Positions 1-9,070 of a DNA stretch of 64,000 bases are shown piece after piece. Origin of the DNA: CAWUEX02 sp963921305 (GTDB taxonomy: Bacteria > Pseudomonadota > Alphaproteobacteria > Rhodospirillales > Rhodospirillaceae); contig CAWUEX030000002.1 of assembly GCA_963921305.4 (NCBI GenBank), forward strand, positions 2,108,001-2,172,000, in the 5' to 3' direction. Under the pieces are notes generated by a model, which worked only from the letters and a program-made list of their open reading frames with translations, was not told the DNA's origin and ran no database searches. Each line of letters starts with the position of its first letter. Position 1 is the stretch's first letter. The position numbers and the translations under genes are program-made.

Positions 1-559
1 AGAAGTACCCCGTATTCAGGGCCATGGGGATGACAGGCGCTCCGGTATGGGTGTACAGCGCGACAATGCCGGGTTTGTAGGGGGTGTTGCCCCCGGGGGG
101 TGTGCGGGTGCCTTCCGGGAAAATCAATAGGGTCTCCTCCCGCGCCACCGCCTGTTCAGCCGCGCGCAGCATCCGCCGCATGGCTCCGGCACCGGCTGAA
201 CGGTCGATGCCAACAAGCCCACCCCGTTTGATGTACCAGCCAATCAAGGGAATCCACTGCAGGGATTCCTTCATCACGAAAACCGGGTAGTCGAACAACA
301 GGAACAGGGCGAAGGTCTCGAAGGCGGCCTGATGTTGGGCTGCGACGATACATGGCCCATCCGGCAGGTGTTCGCGCCCCCGCACTTCAAACCGTATGCC
401 GACAACGACCCGCGCCATGAACAGCACGCCCCGGGACCAGAACCGCGTCGCCGCAAGCGCGGATCGCCGGGTGACCAAAGACGGCAGGCCCAGGACCGAG
501 ACGATGACGGACCACACCAGAAAAAACACCAGATAGACGCTCGAACGGAGCCAAATCAT
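1..559 (-). CDS. plsC: 1-acyl-sn-glycerol-3-phosphate acyltransferase (PlsC family), 3' end cut by window
   Basis: Reading leftwards from the ATG at 559, the frame is open to the window edge (about 186 codons), so the C-terminus is missing. It starts with a hydrophobic N-terminal helix (MIWLRSSVYLVFFLVWSVIV). The acyltransferase motif HQAAFE (HX4E, where the family usually has HX4D or HX4E) and the block FPEGTRT are both present, as expected for PlsC/LPLAT enzymes that make phosphatidic acid at the inner membrane. The ATG overlaps the TGA of the upstream ydcF-like gene (ATGA), so the two are translationally coupled. It is the last visible gene of the ftsE-ftsX-ydcF-plsC unit. Confidence 0.88.
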   Translation of the reverse strand, partial: MIWLRSSVYLVFFLVWSVIVSVLGLPSLVTRRSALAATRFWSRGVLFMARVVVGIRFEVRGREHLPDGPCIVAAQHQAAFETFALFLLFDYPVFVMKESLQWIPLIGWYIKRGGLVGIDRSAGAGAMRRMLRAAEQAVAREETLLIFPEGTRTPPGGNTPYKPGIVALYTHTGAPVIPMALNTGYF

Positions 560-1161
560 GACCCGTCTTCCACCGGAAGTACGGCGAGCCGCACGGTCGC
601 CAGCAGATACTTGGTGTACTCCTGGCTGAGCAGACCCGTCGTGCCAGGGTACCGCCACCAGTCGGATTTCACCTGCTCGGGGAAGACCGGATGGGGAATG
701 ACCGTGGCATCCGGCATGGCCCGCCGCAGTTCACGCAAACCGCGCGGCATGTGGTAAGCCGCTGTGACCAGGCGGATTGATGTGACGTTTTGCGCGCGCA
801 CCCATTTGGCCGTTTCAATCGCGTTGCCCGGGGTGTCTTCCGCCTCAGCGCCGACGGTGATTTTTTCGAGCAAAGTCTCGCGTTCTGGGGTCTCGGCATC
901 GACCAAGGTGTCGGCGCTGACCGATGGTCCGACCCCGGAGATGAACAACCGCTCCGCCAGCCCTTGGGACAGGAGTTCCAGTCCGGTTTCAATGCGCCCG
1001 CTGCCACCGGTCAGCACCACGATGGCATCGGTCGCGGTCGTCGTGTCGGACACCTCTTGGGGCACTTGCGCCGCATAGGAGACCAAACCGGCGATCCAGG
1101 CAACGGCGCACACTGCGAGGCCAAGTCCCGCCAGTCTGGTTTTACGGCTGCCCCAGGCCAT
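556..1161 (-). CDS. YdcF/ElyC-type (DUF218) membrane-anchored protein
   Basis: This 201-residue protein has one N-terminal transmembrane helix (around residues 8-28) and then a DUF218 domain. Recognisable blocks are DAIVVLTGGSGRIETGLEL near the start of the domain, FISGVG in the middle, and TPGNAIETA and VTAAYHMPRG towards the end. The family (SanA, ElyC, YdcF) is linked to envelope integrity, and its biochemical role is poorly defined. I chose the ATG at 1161, which shares its first base with the ftsX stop codon. A longer frame upstream reads through ftsX-overlapping sequence and lacks family similarity. Position between ftsX and plsC is a common alphaproteobacterial arrangement. Confidence 0.8.
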   Translation of the reverse strand: MAWGSRKTRLAGLGLAVCAVAWIAGLVSYAAQVPQEVSDTTTATDAIVVLTGGSGRIETGLELLSQGLAERLFISGVGPSVSADTLVDAETPERETLLEKITVGAEAEDTPGNAIETAKWVRAQNVTSIRLVTAAYHMPRGLRELRRAMPDATVIPHPVFPEQVKSDWWRYPGTTGLLSQEYTKYLLATVRLAVLPVEDGS

Positions 1162-2045
1162 CACAGCATGGCCCGCAAGGTGTTCAGCACGGTGATGTAA
1201 GCGGTGGTCATGGCGAGGAGTGCGGCGATGACCGCGACCGCCGGAACTGAGAGCCAAAACCGTAAACCCAGCGACACATCCGGCAGGAAGCCGCTTTCGA
1301 CGCTGCCGGCAAGCCAGCTGACAATGAGAACGGCAACCAAACCCAGGACAAATCCTCCGGCTGCGCCTTTGGCGGCCGTCTCCAACGTGCGCTTGGCAAA
1401 CTGTCCCGCGATATAGCGGTCACGAGCGCCGACAAAATGAAGCACGTCTATGACGTCTCTAAACTCGGCCAAGCTGGCGCGGGTGGCGTAGATGACCGTT
1501 AGGGCAAGCGCCGCGACAATGACGGTCGTTATGCCGATGGCAAGCAGGCGAAAGGCCTCCGTCAGCCCGACGAGGCGGTCAAACCATCGCCGATGATCGT
1601 CAATCACCGCGTCGGGGACGATCTCTGTTACTGCAGCCGCGATGGCCGCCACGGCGTCTTCCGAGCGGTCCGCCAACGTGACGTCGATGAGTGCCGGGAG
1701 GGGCAGGTCGGCTGACGGTGTTGCCGTGCCGAGCCATGGTTCGAGCAGGCGGTCGAGCTCCTCTCCCGACAAAAGCCGAACGGACTCAACAGCGCCCACG
1801 TCCTCAAGTGCCCGGACAGCGCGTTCCGCTCTGTCCAGATTTGCGCTGACGTCGTCCTGGGCCGGCAACGGCGGAATCTGCACCGTGACGGTGCCGGTGA
1901 CTGACCGCGACCAGCCCGCGAGGATGGAATCAAAGACATTGACGCCGCTTACGGCCAGGGTGCCAAGAAACACCATGATGGCCATCAGCCAGGGCACGAA
2001 ACGCGACGCGCTGTCGCCGCCGAGTGGCAAGTCCGTTCTAAACAT
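1161..2045 (-). CDS. ftsX: Cell division protein FtsX
   Basis: This is the permease-like partner of FtsE; in the divisome the pair relays ATP hydrolysis to periplasmic peptidoglycan hydrolases. The 294-residue protein has a first transmembrane helix at about 15-38. An extracellular domain of roughly 130 residues follows (from VTGTVTVQIPPLPAQ), then three more helices (LLAIGITTVIVAALAL, GFVLGLVAVLIVSWLAG, and a C-terminal one ending TAYITVLNTLRAML). This four-helix, large-loop layout is the FtsX/MacB-like topology. It overlaps ftsE by 8 bases and ydcF by 1 base, so the genes form one transcription unit. Confidence 0.92.
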   Translation of the reverse strand: MFRTDLPLGGDSASRFVPWLMAIMVFLGTLAVSGVNVFDSILAGWSRSVTGTVTVQIPPLPAQDDVSANLDRAERAVRALEDVGAVESVRLLSGEELDRLLEPWLGTATPSADLPLPALIDVTLADRSEDAVAAIAAAVTEIVPDAVIDDHRRWFDRLVGLTEAFRLLAIGITTVIVAALALTVIYATRASLAEFRDVIDVLHFVGARDRYIAGQFAKRTLETAAKGAAGGFVLGLVAVLIVSWLAGSVESGFLPDVSLGLRFWLSVPAVAVIAALLAMTTAYITVLNTLRAML

Positions 2046-2742
2046 CGCTCGTTCCCCCGGCGGGAGAGGGTGCCCCTGGCACAGCGCTCAGCGGTGGCAG
2101 TTCCTCAACCCGGCCATCTGACAAGGCCAGCCGGGGAAAGCCGAACTGGCTGACCAAAAGCTGGTTGTGCGTGGCGATGATGACGGACGCGCCCAGTTTA
2201 TTGAGCTCGATAAAGAGCTGCATGAGCCGCATCGCGATGGCATCGTCCACGTTGCCGGTGGGTTCGTCAGCCAAGATTAAGCGCGGCCGGTTCACCACGG
2301 CCCTAGCGATGGCGACGCGTTGCTGTTGTCCGCCGGACAGGGACGGGGGCAATGCGTCCATAGCATCGGAGAGGCCGACCCAAGACAGCAACTCGGTCAC
2401 GTTGTCCTTAATTTGAGTTTCTGCCACTCCGGCGACGCGCAGGGGCAAGGCGACGTTGTCGAAGGCGGACAGGTGATCGAGCAAACGGAAGTCCTGGAAC
2501 ACGACGCCCACCTGCCTGCGGATGGCCGGCAATGCACCGCGTGCGGCGGATGTGGTGTCGGTGCCGAACAGGTGTACGGAACCATGAGTGGGACGGCGGG
2601 CCAGATAGAGCAAACTCAGCAGAGAGGTCTTACCCGCGCCCGACGGGCCGGTCAGAAAGTGGAAAGATCCGGCATTGAGGGTCAATTCGATCTGCGACAG
2701 TACGTCCGGACCCTCACCGTAGTGTAGGCCGACGGCATTCAA
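2038..2742 (-). CDS. ftsE: Cell division ATP-binding protein FtsE
   Basis: This is the ABC ATPase of the FtsEX complex. It shows a Walker A (GPSGAGKTS), the ABC signature (LSGGQQQR), a Walker B (LILADEPT) and a Q-loop region (VFQDFRLL) typical of FtsE. The start is uncertain. The annotated codon is TTG at 2742, and there is no ATG or GTG in frame between it and an upstream stop near 2830. The residues just before it (V-R in VRLNAVGLHYG) also resemble the family's usual N-terminus, so translation may begin slightly upstream at a rarer codon. It is the first gene of the unit and divergent from the zinc-ribbon gene at 2991, with about 250 bases between. Confidence 0.92.
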   Translation of the reverse strand: MNAVGLHYGEGPDVLSQIELTLNAGSFHFLTGPSGAGKTSLLSLLYLARRPTHGSVHLFGTDTTSAARGALPAIRRQVGVVFQDFRLLDHLSAFDNVALPLRVAGVAETQIKDNVTELLSWVGLSDAMDALPPSLSGGQQQRVAIARAVVNRPRLILADEPTGNVDDAIAMRLMQLFIELNKLGASVIIATHNQLLVSQFGFPRLALSDGRVEELPPLSAVPGAPSPAGGTSDV

Positions 2743-2990
2743 TCTAACCGCAGGTGCGTGAGTTTCGATGGGTCTGCCCCCGCTGTGTACCGTTACTCGA
2801 CTGTGCTTGTCAGACCGGTAAGTATTAACTCAATTGAAGGACTTCTAGAGAAGAATATATTCTGACCGGAGGGTTGTAAGGGCACACGTGGGAGCGCATG
2901 TGGGGCATGTGCTAGTCAATCGCGGCTGTCCATTCGCACACCTAATCCGTCATATGATATAGTAAAAGTTGATCTAAGACAGGCACTTGC

Positions 2991-5009
2991 ATGCGCATCA
3001 CGTGTCCGAACTGTACGTCCGGCTTTGATATTCCGACAGAGCTGCTTGGCCGGCGTGGCCGCACACTGAAGTGTGCGACCTGTGGACATGGCTGGTTCCA
3101 GGCTGCCGTGGTCGATGAAATCGACCTGGCTGACGTGATGAATGAGTCCAGCAAGGCGGCGGAGCCCAAAGATACGGGAGGAACGCCATCCTCCCGGCGC
3201 AATGTGCCGGACACAGCGGCGATTGCCGCAGCGGCCAACCAAGCGTTCACCCAAGCCTTTGGCAAGGCTCCGCCCAAACCGGACACGCCTCCGCCACCTC
3301 CGCAGCCAGCGGCCCAGCCGGCGCAGCAGCAGCCCCCGGCCGTTCCCCCTGGCGCACAATCAATCATGTCGCGCCGGAAAGACCAGTTTCAGCAGCAACC
3401 CGCATCAGCGCAGTCGATGATGTCGCCGGAAGAGGCTGCCGAAGCCATGTCCGGTTCATCTTTGATGGAGGCTGATCAAGCGGGAGCGGCACTGGATGCG
3501 CAGTCCCTGATGGGACAAGAAGGTGGGACGGGTGCGCCTGGTCAGTCCGTTGTGGGTCAAGAAACCGGGGCCGCAGCGCCCGCTGCGGCAATGGAAATGT
3601 CTCAAGCCGCCATGCAGCAGGGTGTGGCAGGCGGTGCGCCCGGCGCGCAGATGGTTCAGCAAGGTGGCGACATCGTTCAAGCGTCGGCCGAGGCCAATCC
3701 GCTGCCGTCGCAGGTGGCGCAACAGCCTCCGCGCGATCCTTCGGCCTGGCTGAATCAAGACGCGGATGCGGACGATGTTCTTGGTGTCGCGGGTATGCCG
3801 GGCATGCCCGGTATGCCGGGAGGCCCAGGCGGCGCGGCCCCCGACCTGCCGCCGGCGTGGAGTGAGTCCATGATGGATCGGGACAGGATGCAGGGTCCTG
3901 GTGCGGCGGCTGTCTCTCAGCTGACAGGTGAGCAAGTGCAGGCACCCGGGCAGGCGGCGCGCTCAATGTTGACCGGCGATACAATCCAAGGGCCTGGCCT
4001 TGGTTCGCAATCCATGCTCACCGGTGAGCGGTCGGGTCCTGGCGCGGCCGGAGCCTCTCAAATGGGACAGTCCGGCGGTCCAGGCGCGGCAGGTGTTTCG
4101 CAAATGGGCGAGGATGAGGCCGGTCCGGGACAGGGGGCGGTCTCATTGCTCGATGGCACGCACCACGATGGTCAAGCCCGCGAGGATGGGGGCGCGAGCG
4201 CCGAAGGTGGCGTATCCGGCGGTCCAGGCGGCGGCGAAGCGTCGCTGAATGAATTGCTGGGCGAAGACGGCGAAGGAGGGATCGAAGACGATCTGTTCGA
4301 GAACGAAGACGGTGGCGGTGAAGACGGTGATCTTGAGGGCGGAGTTGAAGGCGGTATCTCCGGCGGGCCGGGCGGCGGTCCCGCAGATAACGGTGATGAC
4401 GCCGGCCCCGACGGCGAAGAGTCCGGAGACGGTGAAGAAGACGATGACCTCGTCGATCCGGACGAAGACACTCCCGATTTCGCAGCCCTGTCGGACGAAG
4501 ACGAAGATATCGATGACTTAGACGACGACCCGCTTGCCGATTTTGAAGAGGAAAAACCGCAGAAGAAGAAAAAGAAGAAAAAGATGGACCCGGCCTACGT
4601 CACGGCGGCGGTGCTGTCCATCGTGGTTCTTCTCCTCGCGAGCCTTCTGTATGCCGGGCGTGACCAGCTGAGCGAAATGTGGCCGGCGCTTAAGGGTGTC
4701 TATGAAGCGCTGAGTATGGATGAAACACCGGGCGAGGGCCTGCGTCTGTCACAACCGCAGCCGTCGCGGATGATTATCGGTGGCGTGCAGACTTTGGTGG
4801 TCAACGGCTTCATTACCAACTTGACCGAGACCGCCCAACCCGTGCCCAACATCAAGCTGATGCTGGTCGACGAGAACAACAACATTGTGCAGGAAACATC
4901 TTCCGCACCCAGTGCCAGCACGATCGATCCCAATTCCAGCATTCCGTACCGGATCGAGTTGCAGCTGCCGGTGGATTCGGCCACGGGGATCCTGGTCGAA
5001 TTCGATTAA
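2991..5009 (+). CDS. MJ0042-type zinc-ribbon membrane protein with long low-complexity linker and DUF3426-like C-terminus
   Basis: This 672-residue protein has four parts. Residues 1-38 are a zinc ribbon with CPNC and CATC pairs and the GHGWF ending of the MJ0042/TIGR02098 family. Residues about 50-500 are a low-complexity linker: Pro/Gln-rich, then Gly/Met repeats, then strongly acidic. A run of lysines precedes one transmembrane helix (around residue 540, TAAVLSIVVLLLASLLYAG), which should place the zinc ribbon and linker in the cytoplasm. The last 100 residues form a beta-rich periplasmic domain like DUF3426. Shorter relatives are common in alphaproteobacteria and of unknown function. The linker here is unusually long. 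It is convergent with the DUF4175 gene, 12 bases apart. Confidence 0.8.
   Translation: MRITCPNCTSGFDIPTELLGRRGRTLKCATCGHGWFQAAVVDEIDLADVMNESSKAAEPKDTGGTPSSRRNVPDTAAIAAAANQAFTQAFGKAPPKPDTPPPPPQPAAQPAQQQPPAVPPGAQSIMSRRKDQFQQQPASAQSMMSPEEAAEAMSGSSLMEADQAGAALDAQSLMGQEGGTGAPGQSVVGQETGAAAPAAAMEMSQAAMQQGVAGGAPGAQMVQQGGDIVQASAEANPLPSQVAQQPPRDPSAWLNQDADADDVLGVAGMPGMPGMPGGPGGAAPDLPPAWSESMMDRDRMQGPGAAAVSQLTGEQVQAPGQAARSMLTGDTIQGPGLGSQSMLTGERSGPGAAGASQMGQSGGPGAAGVSQMGEDEAGPGQGAVSLLDGTHHDGQAREDGGASAEGGVSGGPGGGEASLNELLGEDGEGGIEDDLFENEDGGGEDGDLEGGVEGGISGGPGGGPADNGDDAGPDGEESGDGEEDDDLVDPDEDTPDFAALSDEDEDIDDLDDDPLADFEEEKPQKKKKKKKMDPAYVTAAVLSIVVLLLASLLYAGRDQLSEMWPALKGVYEALSMDETPGEGLRLSQPQPSRMIIGGVQTLVVNGFITNLTETAQPVPNIKLMLVDENNNIVQETSSAPSASTIDPNSSIPYRIELQLPVDSATGILVEFD
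3894..4157 (+). repeat. Degenerate Gly-Pro-Gly repeats inside the zinc-ribbon protein linker
   Basis: The encoded protein contains about six imperfect units that start with GPG (or a close variant) and carry S-x-L/M-T/G a few residues later, for example GPGAAAVSQLTGEQ, GPGLGSQSMLTGER and GPGAAGASQMGQ. Two of the later units are nearly identical. Looser copies of the same Q-S-L/M-M pattern occur further upstream in the linker. Unit length varies from about 12 to 22 residues, so this looks like drifted tandem duplication. Confidence 0.6.
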
Positions 5010-5021
5010 CCCGCTGACAGA

Positions 5022-7556
5022 TCAGAACTGCTCGAGCAGGCGGCGCAGATATTGGCGCTCCTCGCGCGGGCGGAGGCGCTGACCGGCCCGTTTTCGGATT
5101 TCCTCAAGAATCTCCCGGGAGCGCTGTGACAGGCCCCGGGTGTCGGGCTGGGTTGTTGGGAGTTCCATGTCTTCGCCTTGATCCGGCCCCAGGTTAGGGC
5201 CGAGGGCGCCGAACGGCAGCCCGGCTTGCCCCGGTATGGGAATAAGACCCGCCATGCCTTGTTGCGCCAGGGCTTGCATCATCTGCTCTGCCGCGCCCTG
5301 CATGCCGCTTTGCAGCTTGGCCAGCGCCTCGGCCTGAGAGTCCGATGCCGGCCGAAACGCGCCGTCTTTCAGGGCCTCTTCGGCTTCACGCATGGCTTGT
5401 TCGGCATCGCCGAGGTCTTCGGGTACCTGGCCGGTCATTTCCGCCATGCGGCCCATCAGGTCGCCCAGGCGCCGGCGCAACTCATCCTGTTCAGCCGCGG
5501 CCTCTTCGCCGTTTTGCTCTGCCCCTTGCTGTTCCCTTTGGCCGCTTTCACCGCGCTCAGGGTCCGAGCCGCCGTCTTCGCCGCGGCGCTGCTCGCCGAA
5601 AGGGCGTCCCCGTTGGTTGCGCTCAAGCGCTTGTTGACGGGCCTGCTCGAAAGTTTGGTTGAGCATGTCCGACTGTTCTTCGGTGATCTGCCGCAGGTCA
5701 TCCATCATCTGGCGCGCGGCCTCCATGTCCGGATTGCTGCTGGGATTGAGGGCGGCGTTGCGCAGCATCTCCAGCATGTTGCTCAGTTCCGACATCATCT
5801 CGCGGGCGGCGTCTTCAGCGCCCATTTCAGAGAGCTGGCTGAGCTGTTCCATCATCTGGGCGAGGTCTTGTGCCCCCATGGTTTGCAGGTCGCCGGTTTG
5901 GGCATTCATGGGGAAGGAACTGTCCGGCATTTTTTCGGCCAGCGCTTGATAATATTCCATCAACGCGCGCTGCAACTGCGCAATGAGCTGATTGATTTGT
6001 TCGGGCGACGCGCCGTTCTCAATCGCCTCGGTCAGGGCCTCCTCAGCCTCCGTCAGAGCCTGTTCGGCGACCGCTAGGGCACCGTCTTCCATACGGATGG
6101 CGGCCTGCCACATCAAGTCGAGGACGCCGTCGAGCACGTCGAACGGATTCTGCAGGCGCAGACGGCTGCGCGCCGTGGCCATCGCCAGATGCACGGTGAA
6201 ATCGCCGCCATAGGACTCCGGCACTTCCATGAGGCGCCCGAGCGCGCGTGCGGCCATTGGGCCTGTCGACGGATTTTCGATGAGGTCCTTGCGGTAACGG
6301 ATCACAGTTGCCGCAACAGGGTGGGTGAACAGACGCTCCGGCAGGCGGAACTCAACCGGCTCGCTTGTGCCCGACTGCGCCGCGCTGTCCCGCGCGGTCA
6401 ATGTCATGGTCACGGTTTCGCCGGCCCAGGGGTGCGCTGTGAAGTCCTGGAAGGATTGTTGCTCAAGCACCTTTGGAGTCAGCGGCGGTGCGGTAACCGC
6501 AAACTCACTGTCCCAGTCGCGGGCATAGACGCGGGTCTCCTGAGGCCGTTCGATCCGGCCGGACACGTTGGCGATGCCGTAGTCGTCTTCGGCGGCATAT
6601 TTGAAGCGGACACGATGCCGGGCCGAGTCTTCAGGTGTTTCTACGACGGCGATCACTGGAGCCGTGTCCGTGATGGGTTGCAGGCTCCAGTGGCCCAGCA
6701 GCCGCCCCGTTTGCCGCACGGCGAGATCGGTCCCCGCCGGCAGGGGGCCTTCATACCGCTGGCTGGCGTCATCCATCTGCGTCAGATCGATAGAGGTGTC
6801 ATCCAGGGTCAGGCGCGCCTGGCGCTGGGTGCCGGTGACAACCACCAGCAGCTGCGAGCCTTGCGGCGCGGCAATGGGCTCAACCGGCGCGGACTCCGGA
6901 TCAGCGAAGGGGTCGAGCAACACGGGCGCGCGCTGGGTGTAAGCCGGCGGCGTAATCCAGACTTTGACATCCAGCACGCCGGTTTCGCTGGCGACGATGG
7001 GATTGATGGCACGTACCAACCGCGCGGCAATATCGCCTTGAGCTGATAAGCCTCCGAACACGCAGAGGAGAATGATCAGTCCGCGCAGTGCGTAGGGGTC
7101 TTTGGCAGCGATCACGGCGGCGGGCCAGGGCGAGCGCAACTTCTCGATAAGCCCACGCATGCGCAGGCGATGGGCCATCCACAGTTTGTTTTGTCCGCGG
7201 TCCGCCTTGTAACTCAGGTTGTCTTCCCACGCGGTCAGTGGGCGGTGATCGATGCCCGAGGCCGTTTCAAGGCGATGGCGGGCCTCCAAAGCCGTCGGCC
7301 AGCGGAAACCGGTGAAGCCGCGTCGCAGCAGCACCAGCAGCGCAGCGGCGAGTCCAAACAGCACCAGGGTGTGAAGCACAGCGGGTAGGGCGGGCAGCAC
7401 GTCGAAAAGGGCTAAGGCGAGAAACGCGGCGCCCAGCATCAGTGGCGCCCAAAGCGCCGCCATCACGCGTTCAGCGATGAGGCTCAGGCGCGCCAGAGCG
7501 AGCCGCCGGGTGATCAGGCGGCGCAACCGCAGCAGTTCTCTCCAGTCACGGGACAT
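5022..7556 (-). CDS. DUF4175 / TIGR02302 family membrane protein
   Basis: This 844-residue protein matches the alphaproteobacterial DUF4175 family in size and layout. Two N-terminal transmembrane helices lie at about 30-85 and a third near residue 190 (RGLIILLCVFGG). A large periplasmic beta-rich part follows (residues 200-430). The C-terminal half is Gln/Glu/Met-rich, predicted helical and low in complexity (residues 480-844). The function of the family is not known. It lies 84 bases downstream of lysA and is probably the last gene of argH-lptM-lysA. It converges on the zinc-ribbon gene, another alphaproteobacterial membrane protein of unknown role. Confidence 0.82.
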   Translation of the reverse strand: MSRDWRELLRLRRLITRRLALARLSLIAERVMAALWAPLMLGAAFLALALFDVLPALPAVLHTLVLFGLAAALLVLLRRGFTGFRWPTALEARHRLETASGIDHRPLTAWEDNLSYKADRGQNKLWMAHRLRMRGLIEKLRSPWPAAVIAAKDPYALRGLIILLCVFGGLSAQGDIAARLVRAINPIVASETGVLDVKVWITPPAYTQRAPVLLDPFADPESAPVEPIAAPQGSQLLVVVTGTQRQARLTLDDTSIDLTQMDDASQRYEGPLPAGTDLAVRQTGRLLGHWSLQPITDTAPVIAVVETPEDSARHRVRFKYAAEDDYGIANVSGRIERPQETRVYARDWDSEFAVTAPPLTPKVLEQQSFQDFTAHPWAGETVTMTLTARDSAAQSGTSEPVEFRLPERLFTHPVAATVIRYRKDLIENPSTGPMAARALGRLMEVPESYGGDFTVHLAMATARSRLRLQNPFDVLDGVLDLMWQAAIRMEDGALAVAEQALTEAEEALTEAIENGASPEQINQLIAQLQRALMEYYQALAEKMPDSSFPMNAQTGDLQTMGAQDLAQMMEQLSQLSEMGAEDAAREMMSELSNMLEMLRNAALNPSSNPDMEAARQMMDDLRQITEEQSDMLNQTFEQARQQALERNQRGRPFGEQRRGEDGGSDPERGESGQREQQGAEQNGEEAAAEQDELRRRLGDLMGRMAEMTGQVPEDLGDAEQAMREAEEALKDGAFRPASDSQAEALAKLQSGMQGAAEQMMQALAQQGMAGLIPIPGQAGLPFGALGPNLGPDQGEDMELPTTQPDTRGLSQRSREILEEIRKRAGQRLRPREERQYLRRLLEQF

Positions 7557-7640
7557 CCGCCAGTCTAGGCCTGAAGAGCTAGAGTCTTCAATGACTTGCC
7601 GGAATCGTGAAGTGGCACCCTGCGGAGTGCGCGGAGAGAC

Positions 7641-8918
7641 CTAGTCCGCGGCTGTAAGCCACGGTGGCAGGTCTTCGAGCGCCAGCATGTCCTGGACCGT
7701 CGGGCGCTTGCGAATCACCGCAAAGTCGCCGCCGTTGACCAGCACCTCTGGGACCAGCGGTCGGGTGTTGTAGGTCGAGGACATGACCGCGCCGTAGGCC
7801 CCAGCGGCCGTGAACGCCACTAAATCCCCTGCCGCCAGAACGGGTAAGTTCGCATCCCGGGCGAAGCGGTCGCCGGTTTCGCACACCGGCCCGACCACGT
7901 CGTAGGCGACCATCTCCGCGCCTGCCGCGGGTTCGGTGACCGGAAGGATGTCGTGATGGGCGTCATACATGGCTTGGCGCATGAGGTCGTTCATGCCGGC
8001 ATCGAGAATGGCAAAGGATTTCGTCTCGCCCTGTTTCACGTAGACGACTTCCGAGACCAGGATGCCGGCATTGGCGGCGATGACGCGCCCGGGCTCGAGT
8101 AAAATCTTACAGTCCAGATCACCGACCGTGCGGCGTACGATTTCCCCGTACTCTTCGGGCGCAGGCGGGGCGTCGTTGTCGCGCCGGTAGGGCACGCCGA
8201 GGCCGCCGCCGAGATCGACGGTGCGGATATCAATGCCGGCGGCGCGCAACACGTTGACCAGGCCCGCCACTTTGCCAAAGGCCGCTTCGAACGGTGCCAG
8301 GTCGGTGATCTGTGAGCCGATGTGCACGGCCACGCCGCGCACGTCCAGCGCCGGCAAATCCTCTGCTTTGCGGAACAGGGCAGGCGCATCGTCCCAGGCC
8401 ACCCCGAACTTATCTTCCTTGCGTCCGGTGGTGATTTTTTCGTGGGTCTCGGCGCGCACGTCCGGATTCACGCGCACCGCAATGGGCGCGGTTTTGCCCA
8501 ACTGGGTCGCGATCTCATTCAGGCGATCGAGCTCGGGCGCGGACTCGGCGTTAATCTGCCCGACTCCGCTTTCCAGCGCGAAGGTCAATTCATCTGCTGT
8601 TTTGCCGACGCCGGAGAACACGACCTTCTCTGCGGCGATGCCCGCGGCCAAGGCGCGTTCAAGCTCGCCGCCCGAGACGACATCGCACCCGGCGCCGAGA
8701 TCGGCCAGAACGCGCAGCACGGCGATGTTGCCATTGGCCTTGGCGGAGTAGCACACGAGCGTGTCCAGGCCGCGCAGGGCATCGGTGAAAACTCTGTAAT
8801 GGCGGGTGAGCGTCGCAGTCGAATAGCAGTAGAAGGGTGTGCCGACCGAAGCCGCGATCTCGGCCACCGGCACGTTCTCCGCATGAAGCGCGCCATCGCG
8901 ATACTGAAAATGATGCAT
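7641..8918 (-). CDS. lysA: Diaminopimelate decarboxylase
   Basis: LysA converts meso-diaminopimelate to lysine, the last step of lysine synthesis, using pyridoxal phosphate. Visible signatures are the PLP lysine in CYSAKAN (K60), the phosphate-binding glycine loop GGGLGVPY, the substrate/PLP block EPGR, and the active-site cysteine in GPVCETGD contributed across the dimer. The length of 425 residues is normal. It lies 19 bases downstream of the lptM-like gene and follows argH, the usual alphaproteobacterial order. Confidence 0.96.
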   Translation of the reverse strand: MHHFQYRDGALHAENVPVAEIAASVGTPFYCYSTATLTRHYRVFTDALRGLDTLVCYSAKANGNIAVLRVLADLGAGCDVVSGGELERALAAGIAAEKVVFSGVGKTADELTFALESGVGQINAESAPELDRLNEIATQLGKTAPIAVRVNPDVRAETHEKITTGRKEDKFGVAWDDAPALFRKAEDLPALDVRGVAVHIGSQITDLAPFEAAFGKVAGLVNVLRAAGIDIRTVDLGGGLGVPYRRDNDAPPAPEEYGEIVRRTVGDLDCKILLEPGRVIAANAGILVSEVVYVKQGETKSFAILDAGMNDLMRQAMYDAHHDILPVTEPAAGAEMVAYDVVGPVCETGDRFARDANLPVLAAGDLVAFTAAGAYGAVMSSTYNTRPLVPEVLVNGGDFAVIRKRPTVQDMLALEDLPPWLTAAD

Positions 8919-8937
8919 GAATGCCGATCCCGCCGCT

Positions 8938-9069
8938 CTACTGACGCGGATACTGCTTTGGGTATTCTGAATCGGGCGGCGGAGTCAGCGCCGCTTTTTT
9001 GCCGCAACCGGAAAGCCCGGCAATTGACAGCACCGCCAACATTACTGCGACGAATAAGCGTGATCGCAT
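8938..9069 (-). CDS. lptM: LptM/YifL-like small lipoprotein
   Basis: This 43-residue protein has a short signal peptide ending in a lipobox (LSGC), followed by GKKAALTPPP. That tail matches the family pattern of Cys-Gly, one or two basic residues, and a Pro-rich stretch. LptM in enterobacteria helps oxidative maturation of the LPS translocon LptD. The start at 9069 gives a clean signal peptide, and it sits one base after the argH stop. Placement between argH and lysA is conserved in many alphaproteobacteria. The assignment rests on the lipobox, size and context. Confidence 0.75.
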   Translation of the reverse strand: MRSRLFVAVMLAVLSIAGLSGCGKKAALTPPPDSEYPKQYPRQ

Positions 9070-9070
9070 G

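Noticed and set aside
2951..2963. TATAGT-like -10 upstream of the zinc-ribbon gene
   Set aside because: No -35 at correct spacing; AT-rich sequence alone is not enough.
3364..3984. Pro/Arg/His-rich frames opposite the zinc-ribbon linker
   Set aside because: They arise from the repetitive GC-rich coding of the linker and have no plausible protein features.
5178..6077. 299-codon open frame on the plus strand opposite the DUF4175 gene
   Set aside because: It is rich in His, Leu and Arg, has no family similarity, and mirrors the Gln/Glu-rich coding strand of a well-supported gene. It is a shadow of that composition.
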